Of a stretch of 64,000 nt of DNA, positions 1-7,473 are shown one piece after another (within the stretch, counting starts at the first letter, position 1; each line of letters opens with the position of its first letter). The notes under the pieces were generated by a model. The model saw only the letters and a program-made list of their open reading frames with translations, had not been told where the DNA came from and did not search any database. Source of the DNA: Bacillus carboniphilus. Its GTDB lineage: Bacteria; Bacillota; Bacilli; Bacillales; JC228. The stretch spans positions 62,001 through 126,000 of the forward strand of contig NZ_BAAADJ010000022.1 of the NCBI RefSeq assembly GCF_039522365.1. The letters are read 5' to 3'. Made by a program: the position numbers and the translations under genes.

Positions 1-1
1 A

Positions 2-1129
2 GCCCCTAGAGATGAAGAAGCGACAAAAGCCATACCAATCTTTTCACAGGATAAGCCAATTGATAACTTAGAACAAACGATTTTGCGAAATGATCGCAAT
101 ACACCGCCAAAGCCTGAAACGAGCGAGAGTACTAGTAAGCAAAAGAAAAAATGGCCATGGATCGTGGGAATCGTATTGTTCTTTTTGATTGTTGGAGGAG
201 TATTAGCCTATACGTTGTTACCTGACTTATTAGCTCCAGATTTAATTGAAGTTCCTGATGTAGAAGACCTACCCCATGATGAAGCGGTCACTAAATTAGT
301 TGATGCAGGTTTTTCTATAGGGAAAACTGAAAAGGTCTACCACGAATCGATTGAGGAAGGACATGTGGTTAAAACTGAACCTTCAAAAGGTTCAAAAGTT
401 CAGCCGAACAGTGAAGTTTTACTGTATGAGAGTATGGGTAAAGAAAGATATATTTTATCAAACTACGTCGGTAGACAATATGAAAGTGTCTTAAATTTAT
501 TAGGAGACATTTTTGATGATATTGAGGTTGAAAAAGTGTTCTCTGAAGAAACAGAAGGGACTATTCTTTCCCAAGATCCGGAAGCTGATGAAGAAGTTAT
601 TCCTGAAGAGACTACCCTTAAATTTACGGTTAGTAAAGGGCCTCAGTTAATCGAGCTAAAAGACCTAACCGGTTATTCTCGAGATGAATATTCAGCATAC
701 TCAAAGGAACATAGTTTCCTAATTAACGTGATAAGTGAGGAACATCATGATGAAATCCCAGCTGGACATGTAATATCACAGGATCCTGCACCAGGGACAA
801 GTGTCAAAAAGAATGCTGAAATCAAAGTTGTGCTTTCCAAAGGTAAAAAAGAAATTCCACCTAAGGAAGTAATCATTGATTTGGTGATTCCGTATGATGA
901 TAGCCAAAACAATGAGGATGAGGAGAATAAAGAACCTCAACTTGTCCAAATATATATTGAGGACATGAATAGAAGTATGACCGTGGCAGCAGATAGTTTT
1001 GAAATCACAGAAGATACACCTTATCAAATAACATTATTGATAGCTTATGGAGAAAAGGCTGGATATAGAATAGTTAGAAACAATCAGTTTATCGATGAAG
1101 GTATTCGTGAGTATCCGATAGAGGAGTGA
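2..1129 (+). CDS. prkC: Serine/threonine protein kinase PrkC, C-terminal part (5' end outside window)
   Basis: The frame is open from base 2, so this is the 3' part of a gene that starts before the window; the kinase catalytic domain is missing here. What remains is a polar juxtamembrane stretch, one transmembrane helix (about bases 152-220) preceded by KKK, three PASTA repeats (about bases 240-860, each ending in a V/L-x-x-S-K-G-like motif) and an acidic linker leading into a C-terminal Ig-like domain. This is the PrkC architecture of Bacillus. PASTA domains bind muropeptides outside the cell, and the kinase signals spore germination and cell-wall status. It sits 4 bases before rsgA, the usual prkC-rsgA-rpe order. 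Identification is by domain layout and context. Confidence 0.93.
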   Translation, partial: APRDEEATKAIPIFSQDKPIDNLEQTILRNDRNTPPKPETSESTSKQKKKWPWIVGIVLFFLIVGGVLAYTLLPDLLAPDLIEVPDVEDLPHDEAVTKLVDAGFSIGKTEKVYHESIEEGHVVKTEPSKGSKVQPNSEVLLYESMGKERYILSNYVGRQYESVLNLLGDIFDDIEVEKVFSEETEGTILSQDPEADEEVIPEETTLKFTVSKGPQLIELKDLTGYSRDEYSAYSKEHSFLINVISEEHHDEIPAGHVISQDPAPGTSVKKNAEIKVVLSKGKKEIPPKEVIIDLVIPYDDSQNNEDEENKEPQLVQIYIEDMNRSMTVAADSFEITEDTPYQITLLIAYGEKAGYRIVRNNQFIDEGIREYPIEE

Positions 1130-1133
1130 GACT

Positions 1134-2015
1134 ATGCCTGAAGGCAAGATCATGAAAGCTTTAAGTGGATTCTATTATGTAAAAGTGAATGATCAAACCT
1201 ATCAATGCAGGGGTCGTGGCGTATTTAGAAAGAATAAGGTTACTCCTTTAGTCGGTGATACAGTTGAGTTCCAAGCTGATAATGAGCGTGAGGGTTATAT
1301 TTTAGATGTAAAGAGTAGAAAGAATGAACTTGTTCGCCCTCCTATTTCAAATGTAGACCAAGCAATCATTGCATTTTCAGCAGTAGAACCAGATTTTAAT
1401 GCTGTGTTGTTAGACAGATTTCTTGTACTAATCGAGTATAAGCAAATACACCCGGTTATTGTAATGACTAAAATGGATTTGGCCAATGATAAAGTCAAGC
1501 AAGCCATGGAAATTATCGCACAAGATTACCGCCAAATCGGGTATGACTGGATTTTTACATCTACGGAAGATAATGTAGGTCTTGACCAGTTGACCCCTTA
1601 CTTAAAAGAAAAAATCAGTGTAGTTGCCGGTCAATCAGGTGTAGGAAAATCATCTCTATTAAATGCTATAAATCCTGAATTAGAGCTAAAAACAAATGAT
1701 ATTTCGACACATTTAGGAAGAGGTAAACATACAACTAGACATGTCGAACTCATTCCAATAGCAGACGGGTTTGTGGCAGATACACCAGGCTTTAGCTCCT
1801 TGGATTTTGATGAAATCGAGCTAGAGGATTTACCATTTTGCTTTCCCGAGATGGCCGAAATAGGTGAGGGTTGTAAGTTTAGAGGTTGCTTACATCTGAA
1901 CGAACCGAAGTGTGCAGTCAAACAAGCGGTTGAGACAGGTGAAATACCAAAATACCGTTATGATCACTACATGTCATTTTCACAAGAAATAAAAGATAGA
2001 AAGCCGAGGTATTAA
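1134..2015 (+). CDS. rsgA: Ribosome small-subunit-dependent GTPase RsgA (CpgA/YloQ)
   Basis: Circularly permuted GTPase that acts in late 30S subunit maturation and is linked to cell-wall and shape control in Bacillus. The protein has 293 residues. An OB-fold comes first, with the G4 motif TKMDL (about residue 101) ahead of the P-loop GQSGVGKSS (about 165) and the G3 motif DTPGFSS, which is the permuted order. A C-terminal zinc knuckle follows, with C-x5-C-x-H-x5-C spacing ([14 protein letters not shown]), then the YRYDHY segment. The ATG lies 4 bases after prkC, with a GAGGAG-like ribosome binding site inside the prkC end. In Bacillus it is a PrkC phosphorylation substrate, which fits the gene order. 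Confidence 0.97.
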   Translation: MPEGKIMKALSGFYYVKVNDQTYQCRGRGVFRKNKVTPLVGDTVEFQADNEREGYILDVKSRKNELVRPPISNVDQAIIAFSAVEPDFNAVLLDRFLVLIEYKQIHPVIVMTKMDLANDKVKQAMEIIAQDYRQIGYDWIFTSTEDNVGLDQLTPYLKEKISVVAGQSGVGKSSLLNAINPELELKTNDISTHLGRGKHTTRHVELIPIADGFVADTPGFSSLDFDEIELEDLPFCFPEMAEIGEGCKFRGCLHLNEPKCAVKQAVETGEIPKYRYDHYMSFSQEIKDRKPRY

Positions 2016-2016
2016 C

Positions 2017-2685
2017 ATGAAACCTATCAGAGTTGCACCTTCCATTCTTTCAGCTGATTTTGCAAAATTAGGAGAAGAGGTAAAAGAGGTTGAAGCACTC
2101 GGAGCAGATTGGATTCATGTTGATGTTATGGACGGTCATTTTGTTCCTAATATAACATTTGGAGCACTAGTAGTAGATGCTATTAGACCTGTAACAAAGC
2201 TTCCTCTAGATGTTCATTTAATGATTGACAATCCAGATCAATATGTAGAGGTTTTTGCGAAAGCAGGAGCAGATTGTATCTCTGTACATGTTGAAGCATG
2301 CAAACATTTACATCGTACGATTCAAACCATTAAACAATTAGGTGTAAAATGTGGTGTCGTTCTGAACCCTGCTACACCGGTTGAATTGATTCAGCACGTG
2401 ATAGAGGATATAGATTTTGTTCTTCTAATGACTGTTAATCCTGGCTTCGGCGGACAACATTTTATTCCACAGGTGTTGCCGAAAATTAGAAAAGTTCGTG
2501 AAATGGCTAATTCTATAAATAGTGAACTTGAGATTGAGGTCGACGGTGGAGTTACGGAAGAAACAGCAAAGCTTTGCCGAGAAGCGGGAGCAAATATACT
2601 TGTAGCTGGCTCAGCCATTTACGGTGCCGAGGATCGGAAAGCAGCAATAGAAGCCATTCGAGGAGAAACGTCAGCTCTTAGCTGA
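2017..2685 (+). CDS. rpe: Ribulose-phosphate 3-epimerase
   Basis: Interconverts D-ribulose 5-phosphate and D-xylulose 5-phosphate in the pentose phosphate pathway; cytosolic TIM barrel. The 222 residues include the family signatures APSILSADF at the N-terminus, [12 protein letters not shown] (metal and catalytic residues), HLMI, the phosphate loop VNPGFGGQ and the catalytic DGG. Length is normal. The ATG starts one base after the rsgA stop, so translation is probably coupled. The last codons (TCAGCT CTT AGCTGA) form the stem of a rho-independent terminator, so the end of this gene doubles as the transcription stop of the prkC-rsgA-rpe group. Confidence 0.97.
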   Translation: MKPIRVAPSILSADFAKLGEEVKEVEALGADWIHVDVMDGHFVPNITFGALVVDAIRPVTKLPLDVHLMIDNPDQYVEVFAKAGADCISVHVEACKHLHRTIQTIKQLGVKCGVVLNPATPVELIQHVIEDIDFVLLMTVNPGFGGQHFIPQVLPKIRKVREMANSINSELEIEVDGGVTEETAKLCREAGANILVAGSAIYGAEDRKAAIEAIRGETSALS

Positions 2686-2697
2686 TGTTTTTTCTTT
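2668..2697 (+). terminator. Rho-independent terminator overlapping the rpe stop codon
   Basis: ACGTCAGCT and AGCTGATGT form a 9-bp stem with one G-U pair and a CTT loop, followed by T6CT5. The stop codon of rpe is inside the stem. Confidence 0.85.
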
Positions 2698-2740
2698 TTA
2701 TAAACGGAGTGGTGTTTCCTGAAAATATAGTTCAAATTAC

Positions 2741-2957
2741 AGTTGATTGGAGCGGAAGGTGCTTGACTCATTTCCACTGCCTTGAAAAGAATAAATGGAA
2801 GCAGTGGAAAGTGGGAGGAAGGGACAAGGGAGACCCCGCAGGAGCGGAGGGGAACGAAGGCTAAGAACGCCACGTCCTGTGGCAACGCCTTCGTAACCAA
2901 CATCCTGTTGGCCAGAGGAGGCTCCCGGACCGCCCGCGGAAAGCAAGCACCAACGGC
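2741..2957 (+). repeat. Dispersed hairpin-rich repeat, long form, copy 1
   Basis: Starts AGTTGATTGGAGCGGAAGG and ends in CGGAAAGCAAGCACC. It is near-identical over about 200 bp to the inverted copy at 30512-30741 and shares both ends with the short copy at 6564-6692. Inside are four inverted repeats: TTTCCACTGC (2771-2780) with GCAGTGGAAA (2801-2810); ACGAAGGC (2854-2861) with GCCTTCGT (2887-2894); GCCAC (2869-2873) with GTGGC (2879-2883); and CCAACA (2897-2902) with TGTTGG (2906-2911). The right end is shortened relative to the other copies. It lies between the rpe terminator and thiN. Open frames in it are not gene-like. The remainder of 2686-3044 shows only the rpe terminator and the thiN ribosome binding site. 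Confidence 0.85.
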
Positions 2958-3044
2958 CATTGTCATAGGAAAAACTATTGTTGTAATGTAACAATTTTAT
3001 GAAAACAGTTTTTTAAATGATTAGAGAAAATAAGGAGGAATCCC

Positions 3045-3695
3045 ATGATTATCGCAATGATGGCTGGTGGGCCGGTTGACTCGATACCCAGTAAAGAAGT
3101 ATTAAACGATTTGCCAACGGATACGGTATGGATTGGAATTGATCGTGGCACATTAACTTTATTTGATTACGGCATTATCCCAGAATATGCAGTAGGCGAT
3201 TTTGACTCCGTTCAAGAAGAAGAAATGCAGCTCATCGACCAAAATGTACGTTTTTTAAAAACAGCTCAAGCGGAAAAAGATGAGACGGATATGGAACTAG
3301 CAATAAATCTTGCGCTAGAACAAAAGCCTTCCAAACTTTTTATTTTTGGAGCAACAGGTAAAAGACAGGACCACCAGTTAGCGAATACGTACTTACTTGT
3401 AAAGGTTCGTAAAGAACAACCAGATTGTGATGTTGAAATCATTGACCGTTGGAATCGTATTTCCGTGTACGGGCCAGGGGAATTTACCGTGCAACGGTCT
3501 GAAATTCCATATATCTCTTACATACCTCTTACACCTGAAGTGACTGGATTAACCTTAACAGGTTTTAAATATCCACTAAAAGATAGGCATATTTTTTTAG
3601 GTTCAACATTATGTATTAGTAATGAACTCATTAAACCTGCTGGTACTTTTTCTTTTATAAGCGGCATATTAATGATGATAAGAAGTATGGATTAA
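3045..3695 (+). CDS. thiN: Thiamine pyrophosphokinase
   Basis: Transfers pyrophosphate from ATP to thiamine, giving the cofactor thiamine diphosphate; cytosolic. The protein has 216 residues. The N-terminal domain carries the DRGTLTLFDYGIIPEYAVGDFDS segment (substrate-binding D-x-G and GDFDS), then EKDETDMELA and the GATGKRQDHQLAN motif typical of TPK. The C-terminal beta domain ends in a short hydrophobic tail. The ATG is preceded by AAGGAGG at a good distance. It occupies the rpe-thiN-spoVM position known from Bacillus. A dispersed repeat separates it from rpe, so it probably has its own promoter, which I could not pin down. Confidence 0.95.
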   Translation: MIIAMMAGGPVDSIPSKEVLNDLPTDTVWIGIDRGTLTLFDYGIIPEYAVGDFDSVQEEEMQLIDQNVRFLKTAQAEKDETDMELAINLALEQKPSKLFIFGATGKRQDHQLANTYLLVKVRKEQPDCDVEIIDRWNRISVYGPGEFTVQRSEIPYISYIPLTPEVTGLTLTGFKYPLKDRHIFLGSTLCISNELIKPAGTFSFISGILMMIRSMD

Positions 3696-3801
3696 ATTCT
3701 TTCCCCGCAAAAAAATGGCGGATGTAAGGTCCAACATCAACATGTTGGAATACGATGTAGGTAGGGATTAATAGTAGCGAGATGGTGAGGAGGGACTTAT
3801 C

Positions 3802-3882
3802 ATGAAATTTTACACGATTAAGCTTCCGAAGTTTCTTGGTGGGATTGTAAGGGCAATGCTGGGAACCTTCAAAAAAAATTAA
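3802..3882 (+). CDS. spoVM: Stage V sporulation protein SpoVM, 26 residues
   Basis: Twenty-six codon gene for the amphipathic helix that marks the forespore outer membrane by its positive curvature and anchors SpoIVA for spore coat and cortex assembly. The peptide begins MKFYTIKLPKFLGGIVRAML and differs from the B. subtilis sequence, as I recall it, only in the last few residues. AGGAGGGACTTATC supplies the ribosome binding site. It lies between thiN and rpmB as in B. subtilis. In that species it is transcribed by sigma-E in the mother cell; I could not identify a convincing sigma-E promoter here. This gene is good evidence that the host forms endospores. Confidence 0.97.
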   Translation: MKFYTIKLPKFLGGIVRAMLGTFKKN

Positions 3883-3904
3883 ATGAACTTCGTGCTTTAA
3901 TGAA

Positions 3905-3933
3905 AAACCCCCTTGCAATTTGCAAGGGGGTTT
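3905..3933. terminator. Bidirectional terminator between spoVM and rpmB
   Basis: AAACCCCCTTGCAA (3905-3918) pairs with TTGCAAGGGGGTTT (3920-3933). A/T runs on each side suit termination of both the rightward spoVM and the leftward rpmB transcript. Confidence 0.85.
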
Positions 3934-3946
3934 CATCATGAAAGCA

Positions 3947-4135
3947 TTATACGCGTTCTACTTTGCCTGATCTAAGTGCACGAGCAGAAACATATACCTT
4001 TTTAGGTTTACCGTTAACAAGAATACGAACCTTTTGTAAGTTCGCGCCCCATTTACGTTTGTTTGCGTTCATAGCGTGTGAACGAGCATTACCGAAGCTC
4101 GCCTTTTTACCTGTAACTACACATTTTTTTGGCAT
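3947..4135 (-). CDS. rpmB: 50S ribosomal protein L28
   Basis: Ribosomal large-subunit protein of 62 residues. It has the family core [19 protein letters not shown] and the C-terminal [14 protein letters not shown]. Only one cysteine is present (position 5), so this is the zinc-free (C-) paralogue type and not the four-cysteine form whose gene is usually Zur-controlled. On the minus strand the start codon is preceded by AGGGAGGGAATAATT. It is the only leftward gene in the first 14 kb, converging on spoVM with a shared terminator. It diverges from yloU, a conserved Bacillus arrangement. Confidence 0.97.
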   Translation of the reverse strand: MPKKCVVTGKKASFGNARSHAMNANKRKWGANLQKVRILVNGKPKKVYVSARALRSGKVERV

Positions 4136-4210
4136 AATTATTCCCTCCCTATATCAAGATGACATTGTTTAACTATGTCGTCAATTACACATGCGTGGAG
4201 ATACTAATAT

Positions 4211-4239
4211 AATTTATCATAATGAATAACTCATTTCAA
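4211..4239 (-). promoter_or_regulatory. Probable sigma-A promoter for rpmB
   Basis: Read on the minus strand: TTGAAA (4239-4234), a 17-base spacer, then TAAATT (4216-4211) with an extended TGA just before it. It lies 76 bases before the rpmB start codon. Confidence 0.5.
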
Positions 4240-4272
4240 CAGGAAAGAGAGAAAGCATTAAAGAAAAAATAC

Positions 4273-4298
4273 TTGACATACTCTTCTCTACCTATAAT
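4273..4298 (+). promoter_or_regulatory. Possible promoter for yloU-fakA (short spacer)
   Basis: A perfect TTGACA (4273-4278) is followed by a perfect TATAAT (4293-4298), but the spacer is only 14 bases, shorter than the normal 16-18. The overlapping TAATTA would give 16. A small AGGGG/CCCCT hairpin follows at 4304-4318. The rest of the 266-base rpmB-yloU gap shows nothing else that I recognise. Confidence 0.35.
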
Positions 4299-4401
4299 TA
4301 TTAAGGGGGCACTCCCCTAGAAGATGATAGTCTTTTATTATACAGGGTATTATAGTAAAATAAGTGTAACCAAGCAGTAATGACAAAAGGGGGCTTTTTG
4401 A

Positions 4402-4764
4402 ATGTCCATTGAATTGAAAACAAAGTACGGTCAAATCGATATATCTAACGAAGTCATTGCTACCATTGCAGGAGGCGCAGCGGTGGAGTGCTTTGGAATT
4501 GTTGGAATGGCCTCAAAGAAGCAGCTTAAAGATGGAATTGCCGAAATCTTAAAAAAGGAAAACTTTACAAAAGGTGTTGTGGTCCGTCAAGAAGGCGATC
4601 AAGTACATATCGATATGTATACGATTGTGAGCTATGGTACGAAAATCTCAGAAGTAGCACACAATGTACAGAACACTGTGAAGTATACACTTAACAAAAC
4701 GGTGGGGCTTTCTGTCGATTCCGTTAATATTTTCGTGCAGGGCGTGCGCGTTTCGAACCCGTAG
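4402..4764 (+). CDS. yloU: Asp23/Gls24 family envelope stress protein YloU
   Basis: Small protein of 120 residues with the Asp23 (DUF322) fold. Family members are abundant membrane-associated or cytosolic proteins linked to cell-envelope homeostasis; the molecular activity is unknown. The sequence shows ISNEVIATIAGGAAVECFGIVGMASK at the start and the characteristic VNIFVQGVRV near the end, with no signal peptide or transmembrane helix. The ribosome binding site is AAAGGGGGC. It sits 16 bases before fakA, an almost universal Firmicute pairing, and the two are probably co-transcribed. Confidence 0.93.
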   Translation: MSIELKTKYGQIDISNEVIATIAGGAAVECFGIVGMASKKQLKDGIAEILKKENFTKGVVVRQEGDQVHIDMYTIVSYGTKISEVAHNVQNTVKYTLNKTVGLSVDSVNIFVQGVRVSNP

Positions 4765-4780
4765 TAAGGAGGAAGTATTT

Positions 4781-6457
4781 GTGACAATCAAAGTATTAGA
4801 CGGCATTAAATTTGCCGAAATGGTACGACAGGGAGCTAACAACCTAACTACTAACGCAAAAACAGTAGATGCTTTAAATGTGTTCCCTGTCCCGGATGGG
4901 GATACAGGTACAAACATGAACCTATCCATGACTTCTGGTGCGAAGGAAGTCAAAAACAATGCACAAAAGCATATTGGAAAGCTGGGTCAAGCCTTATCAA
5001 AAGGTTTACTAATGGGAGCAAGAGGAAACTCGGGCGTTATTCTTTCTCAATTATTTAGAGGTTTCTCTAAAGCAATTGAGCAAAAAGAAACAATAAACGC
5101 TGGGGAGTTTTCGCGCGCCCTTGAAGCTGGTGTTGAAACCGCCTACAAAGCTGTTATGAAACCAGTTGAAGGTACGATTTTAACTGTGGCTAAAGATTCA
5201 GCTAGAAAAGCTGTTGAAGTGGCTAAGACAGAAGAAGACATCGTTAAAGTGATGGAAGAAGTCGTGAAGGAAGCTAAAGCATCGCTTGCTCGTACACCAG
5301 ATTTACTTCCTGTTCTTAAAGAAGTAGGAGTAGTTGATAGTGGTGGCCAAGGACTTGTTTATGTATATGAGGGCTTTTTGGCTGAACTTAAAGGAGAACA
5401 GCTTTCTGCTGTTCCAGAAGAGCCATCTATGGATGACTTAGTAGATATTGAGCACCACAAGAGTGTGCAAAGCCACATGGCAACAGAAGATATTGAGTTT
5501 GGTTATTGTACTGAATTTATGGTTAAATTCGAGGACGATAAGCTAGCACAAAATCCTTTCAGTGAAGAACAATTCAGTCAGGATTTATCTAAACACGGAG
5601 ATTCACTATTAGTCATTGCCGATGAAAACCTTGTGAAAGTTCATATCCATGCTGAACATCCTGGGGATGTCTTAAGCTATGGACAACGATACGGCAGCCT
5701 AATTAACATGAAGATTGAAAATATGAGAGAGCAGCATACAAGCATTGTTGGTCAAGAAGCTGCTCCAAAGAAGGCAAAGCCAGAACCAAAGAAGGAAAAA
5801 GAAGAATTCGGTATTGTTACAGTAGCAATGGGATCTGGAATTGCTGAGCTATTCAGAAGTATTGGGGCTAGTGAAGTCATTGAAGGCGGACAAACTATGA
5901 ACCCAAGTACTGAAGATATTGTAAAGGCAATTGAGAAGGTCCATGCAAAGAAGGTTCTTGTACTTCCAAATAACAAAAACATTATTCTTGCAGCGGAACA
6001 AGCGGCTGAGATTGTGGATATTCCAGTAGCTGTCGTTCCAACGAAGACAGTACCACAAGGATTATCTGCGCTACTTGCATTTAACCCAATGGGTTCTTTA
6101 GAAGATAATAAAGAATCTATGGTTGAAGCAACTGAACATGTCAAAACAGGTCAAGTAACATATGCTGTTAGAGACACAGTTATTGATGGGTTAGAGTTAG
6201 AAACTGGCGATTTCATGGGAATCGAAGATGGTAAGATAAAAGTGAAATCAAAAGAAAAGCATGATGCAGCTATACAGCTATTAAATGAAATGTTAGATGA
6301 TGATTCTGAGATTCTTACTATTCTACAAGGTGAAGAGGCATCTCAGGAAGAACTCGATCAAGTCATTCAATATGTAGAACAGAACTTTGAAGATGTAGAA
6401 ATTGAAGTTCATAATGGAAACCAGCCATTATATCCATTTATTTTTTCAGTTGAATAA
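4781..6457 (+). CDS. fakA: Fatty acid kinase catalytic subunit FakA (YloV), DhaK/DhaL-like
   Basis: ATP-dependent kinase that phosphorylates fatty acids held by a separate FakB (DegV-family) protein. The acyl-phosphate feeds PlsX/PlsY for phospholipid synthesis. The protein has 558 residues, normal for the family. The N-terminal DhaL-type nucleotide domain shows VFPVPDGDTGTNM with the aspartates that hold magnesium, then GARGNSGVILSQ. A middle domain and a C-terminal DegV-like regulatory domain follow. The start is GTG at 4781 after AAGGAGGAAG. No fakB is in this window. A 26-base palindrome follows the gene as a probable terminator. The link to plsX about 6 kb downstream is metabolic, not operonic. 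Confidence 0.93.
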   Translation: MTIKVLDGIKFAEMVRQGANNLTTNAKTVDALNVFPVPDGDTGTNMNLSMTSGAKEVKNNAQKHIGKLGQALSKGLLMGARGNSGVILSQLFRGFSKAIEQKETINAGEFSRALEAGVETAYKAVMKPVEGTILTVAKDSARKAVEVAKTEEDIVKVMEEVVKEAKASLARTPDLLPVLKEVGVVDSGGQGLVYVYEGFLAELKGEQLSAVPEEPSMDDLVDIEHHKSVQSHMATEDIEFGYCTEFMVKFEDDKLAQNPFSEEQFSQDLSKHGDSLLVIADENLVKVHIHAEHPGDVLSYGQRYGSLINMKIENMREQHTSIVGQEAAPKKAKPEPKKEKEEFGIVTVAMGSGIAELFRSIGASEVIEGGQTMNPSTEDIVKAIEKVHAKKVLVLPNNKNIILAAEQAAEIVDIPVAVVPTKTVPQGLSALLAFNPMGSLEDNKESMVEATEHVKTGQVTYAVRDTVIDGLELETGDFMGIEDGKIKVKSKEKHDAAIQLLNEMLDDDSEILTILQGEEASQEELDQVIQYVEQNFEDVEIEVHNGNQPLYPFIFSVE

Positions 6458-6464
6458 TGTCTAC

Positions 6465-6490
6465 GAATAGAAGGGATATCCCTTCTATTC
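6465..6490 (+). terminator. Perfect 26-base palindrome after fakA, probable terminator
   Basis: GAATAGAAGGGAT followed directly by its reverse complement. A short T-rich tract follows (ATTCTATTTTA), weaker than usual. Downstream, up to sdaAB, lie repeat copy 2 and no recognised gene. Confidence 0.6.
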
Positions 6491-6563
6491 ATTCTATTTT
6501 AGAGAATTTTTTATTGCTGAATTTGAAAAGAATTGCTGTTTCTTGCACTTACAATTAAACTAC

Positions 6564-6692
6564 AGTTGATTGGAGTGGAAGGTGCTTGACTCCTGCGGGA
6601 GGAAGGGACAAGGGAGACCCCGCAGGAGCGAAAGCGACGAGGAGGCTCCCGGACCGCCCGCGGAAAGCAAGCACCTGCAACGGAAATCAACG
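6564..6692 (+). repeat. Dispersed hairpin-rich repeat, short form, copy 2
   Basis: 129 bp from AGTTGATTGGAG to AAATCAACG. The ends are imperfect inverted repeats of about 36 bases: both read GTTGATT, then AGGTGCTTG further in, when read inward. An inner hairpin pairs CTCCTGCGGG (6590-6599) with CCCGCAGGAG (6619-6628). It shares ends and core with the long forms at 2741 and 30512 but lacks their extra hairpin modules. It lies between the fakA terminator and sdaAB. Confidence 0.85.
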
Positions 6693-6778
6693 TATATTAT
6701 TAAGAGAATCAAACATTATTTAAGTGCAACCTAGTATCTAAAACAGTGTTTTTAATAGAGGTTTGGGAGGGAGTACCA

Positions 6779-7441
6779 ATGAAATATAAAAGTGTCTTTG
6801 ATATAATTGGTCCTGTCATGATTGGTCCATCCAGCTCACATACTGCTGGTGCAGCCCGTATTGGAAGAATGGCGCGTACGTTATTTGGGCGTGAACCAAA
6901 GTGGGCCAACATTCACTTATACGGTTCTTTCGCAGAAACCTATAAAGGGCATGGGACCGACGTAGCCATTATAGGTGGTTTACTTGATTTTGATACATTT
7001 GATGAACGAATTATACAAGCAAAAGAGTTATCGAAGCAAAAAGGGATAAAGGTTCGATTCATAGAAGAAGATGCTGTGACAGACCACCCGAATACAGCGC
7101 GTATTCTTATAGGCGATGATGACGGTGAACTTGAAATCGTTGGAATTTCTATTGGTGGCGGTAAAGTGGAAATCACAGAATTAAATGGATTTGAATTAAG
7201 ACTAACGGGTAGTGATCCAGCCATTTTGGTTGTTCATAATGATCGATTCGGTGCGATTGCAAGCGTTTCCAACGTATTAGCTAGTCACGAGATCAACATT
7301 GGACACATGGATGTTTCTCGTAAAGAAAAAGGGAAGCAAGCTCTAATGACCATTGAAGTGGATCAATTTATCGAAGACTCGGTGATTGACGAATTGTCAA
7401 AACTTCCAAACATTATAAATGTTACTAGAATTGTAGACTAA
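6779..7441 (+). CDS. sdaAB: L-serine ammonia-lyase, iron-sulfur-dependent, beta subunit
   Basis: One half of the two-subunit [4Fe-4S] L-serine dehydratase that converts L-serine to pyruvate and ammonia. Read from ATG 6779 the protein has 220 residues, starting MKYKSVFDIIGPVMIGPSSSHTAG, with the GPSSSHTAGA family motif. A C-terminal ACT domain (about residues 145-220, beginning at the DPAILVVHNDRFG segment) is the likely serine-sensing part. This start is chosen because TGGGAGGGAG lies directly before it and because it matches the B. subtilis protein; an upstream in-frame codon at 6746 would add 11 residues with no ribosome binding site. It is followed 32 bases later by sdaAA. Confidence 0.95.
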   Translation: MKYKSVFDIIGPVMIGPSSSHTAGAARIGRMARTLFGREPKWANIHLYGSFAETYKGHGTDVAIIGGLLDFDTFDERIIQAKELSKQKGIKVRFIEEDAVTDHPNTARILIGDDDGELEIVGISIGGGKVEITELNGFELRLTGSDPAILVVHNDRFGAIASVSNVLASHEINIGHMDVSRKEKGKQALMTIEVDQFIEDSVIDELSKLPNIINVTRIVD

Positions 7442-7473
7442 CACCTCGGATTAACCGGTTGGGGGGAATCAAC

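Noticed and set aside
2619-2994. Open frames on both strands around 2619-2994
   Set aside because: They lie in the dispersed repeat; GC-rich palindromes keep several frames open, there are no ribosome binding sites, and copy 2 and copy 3 do not keep the same frame.
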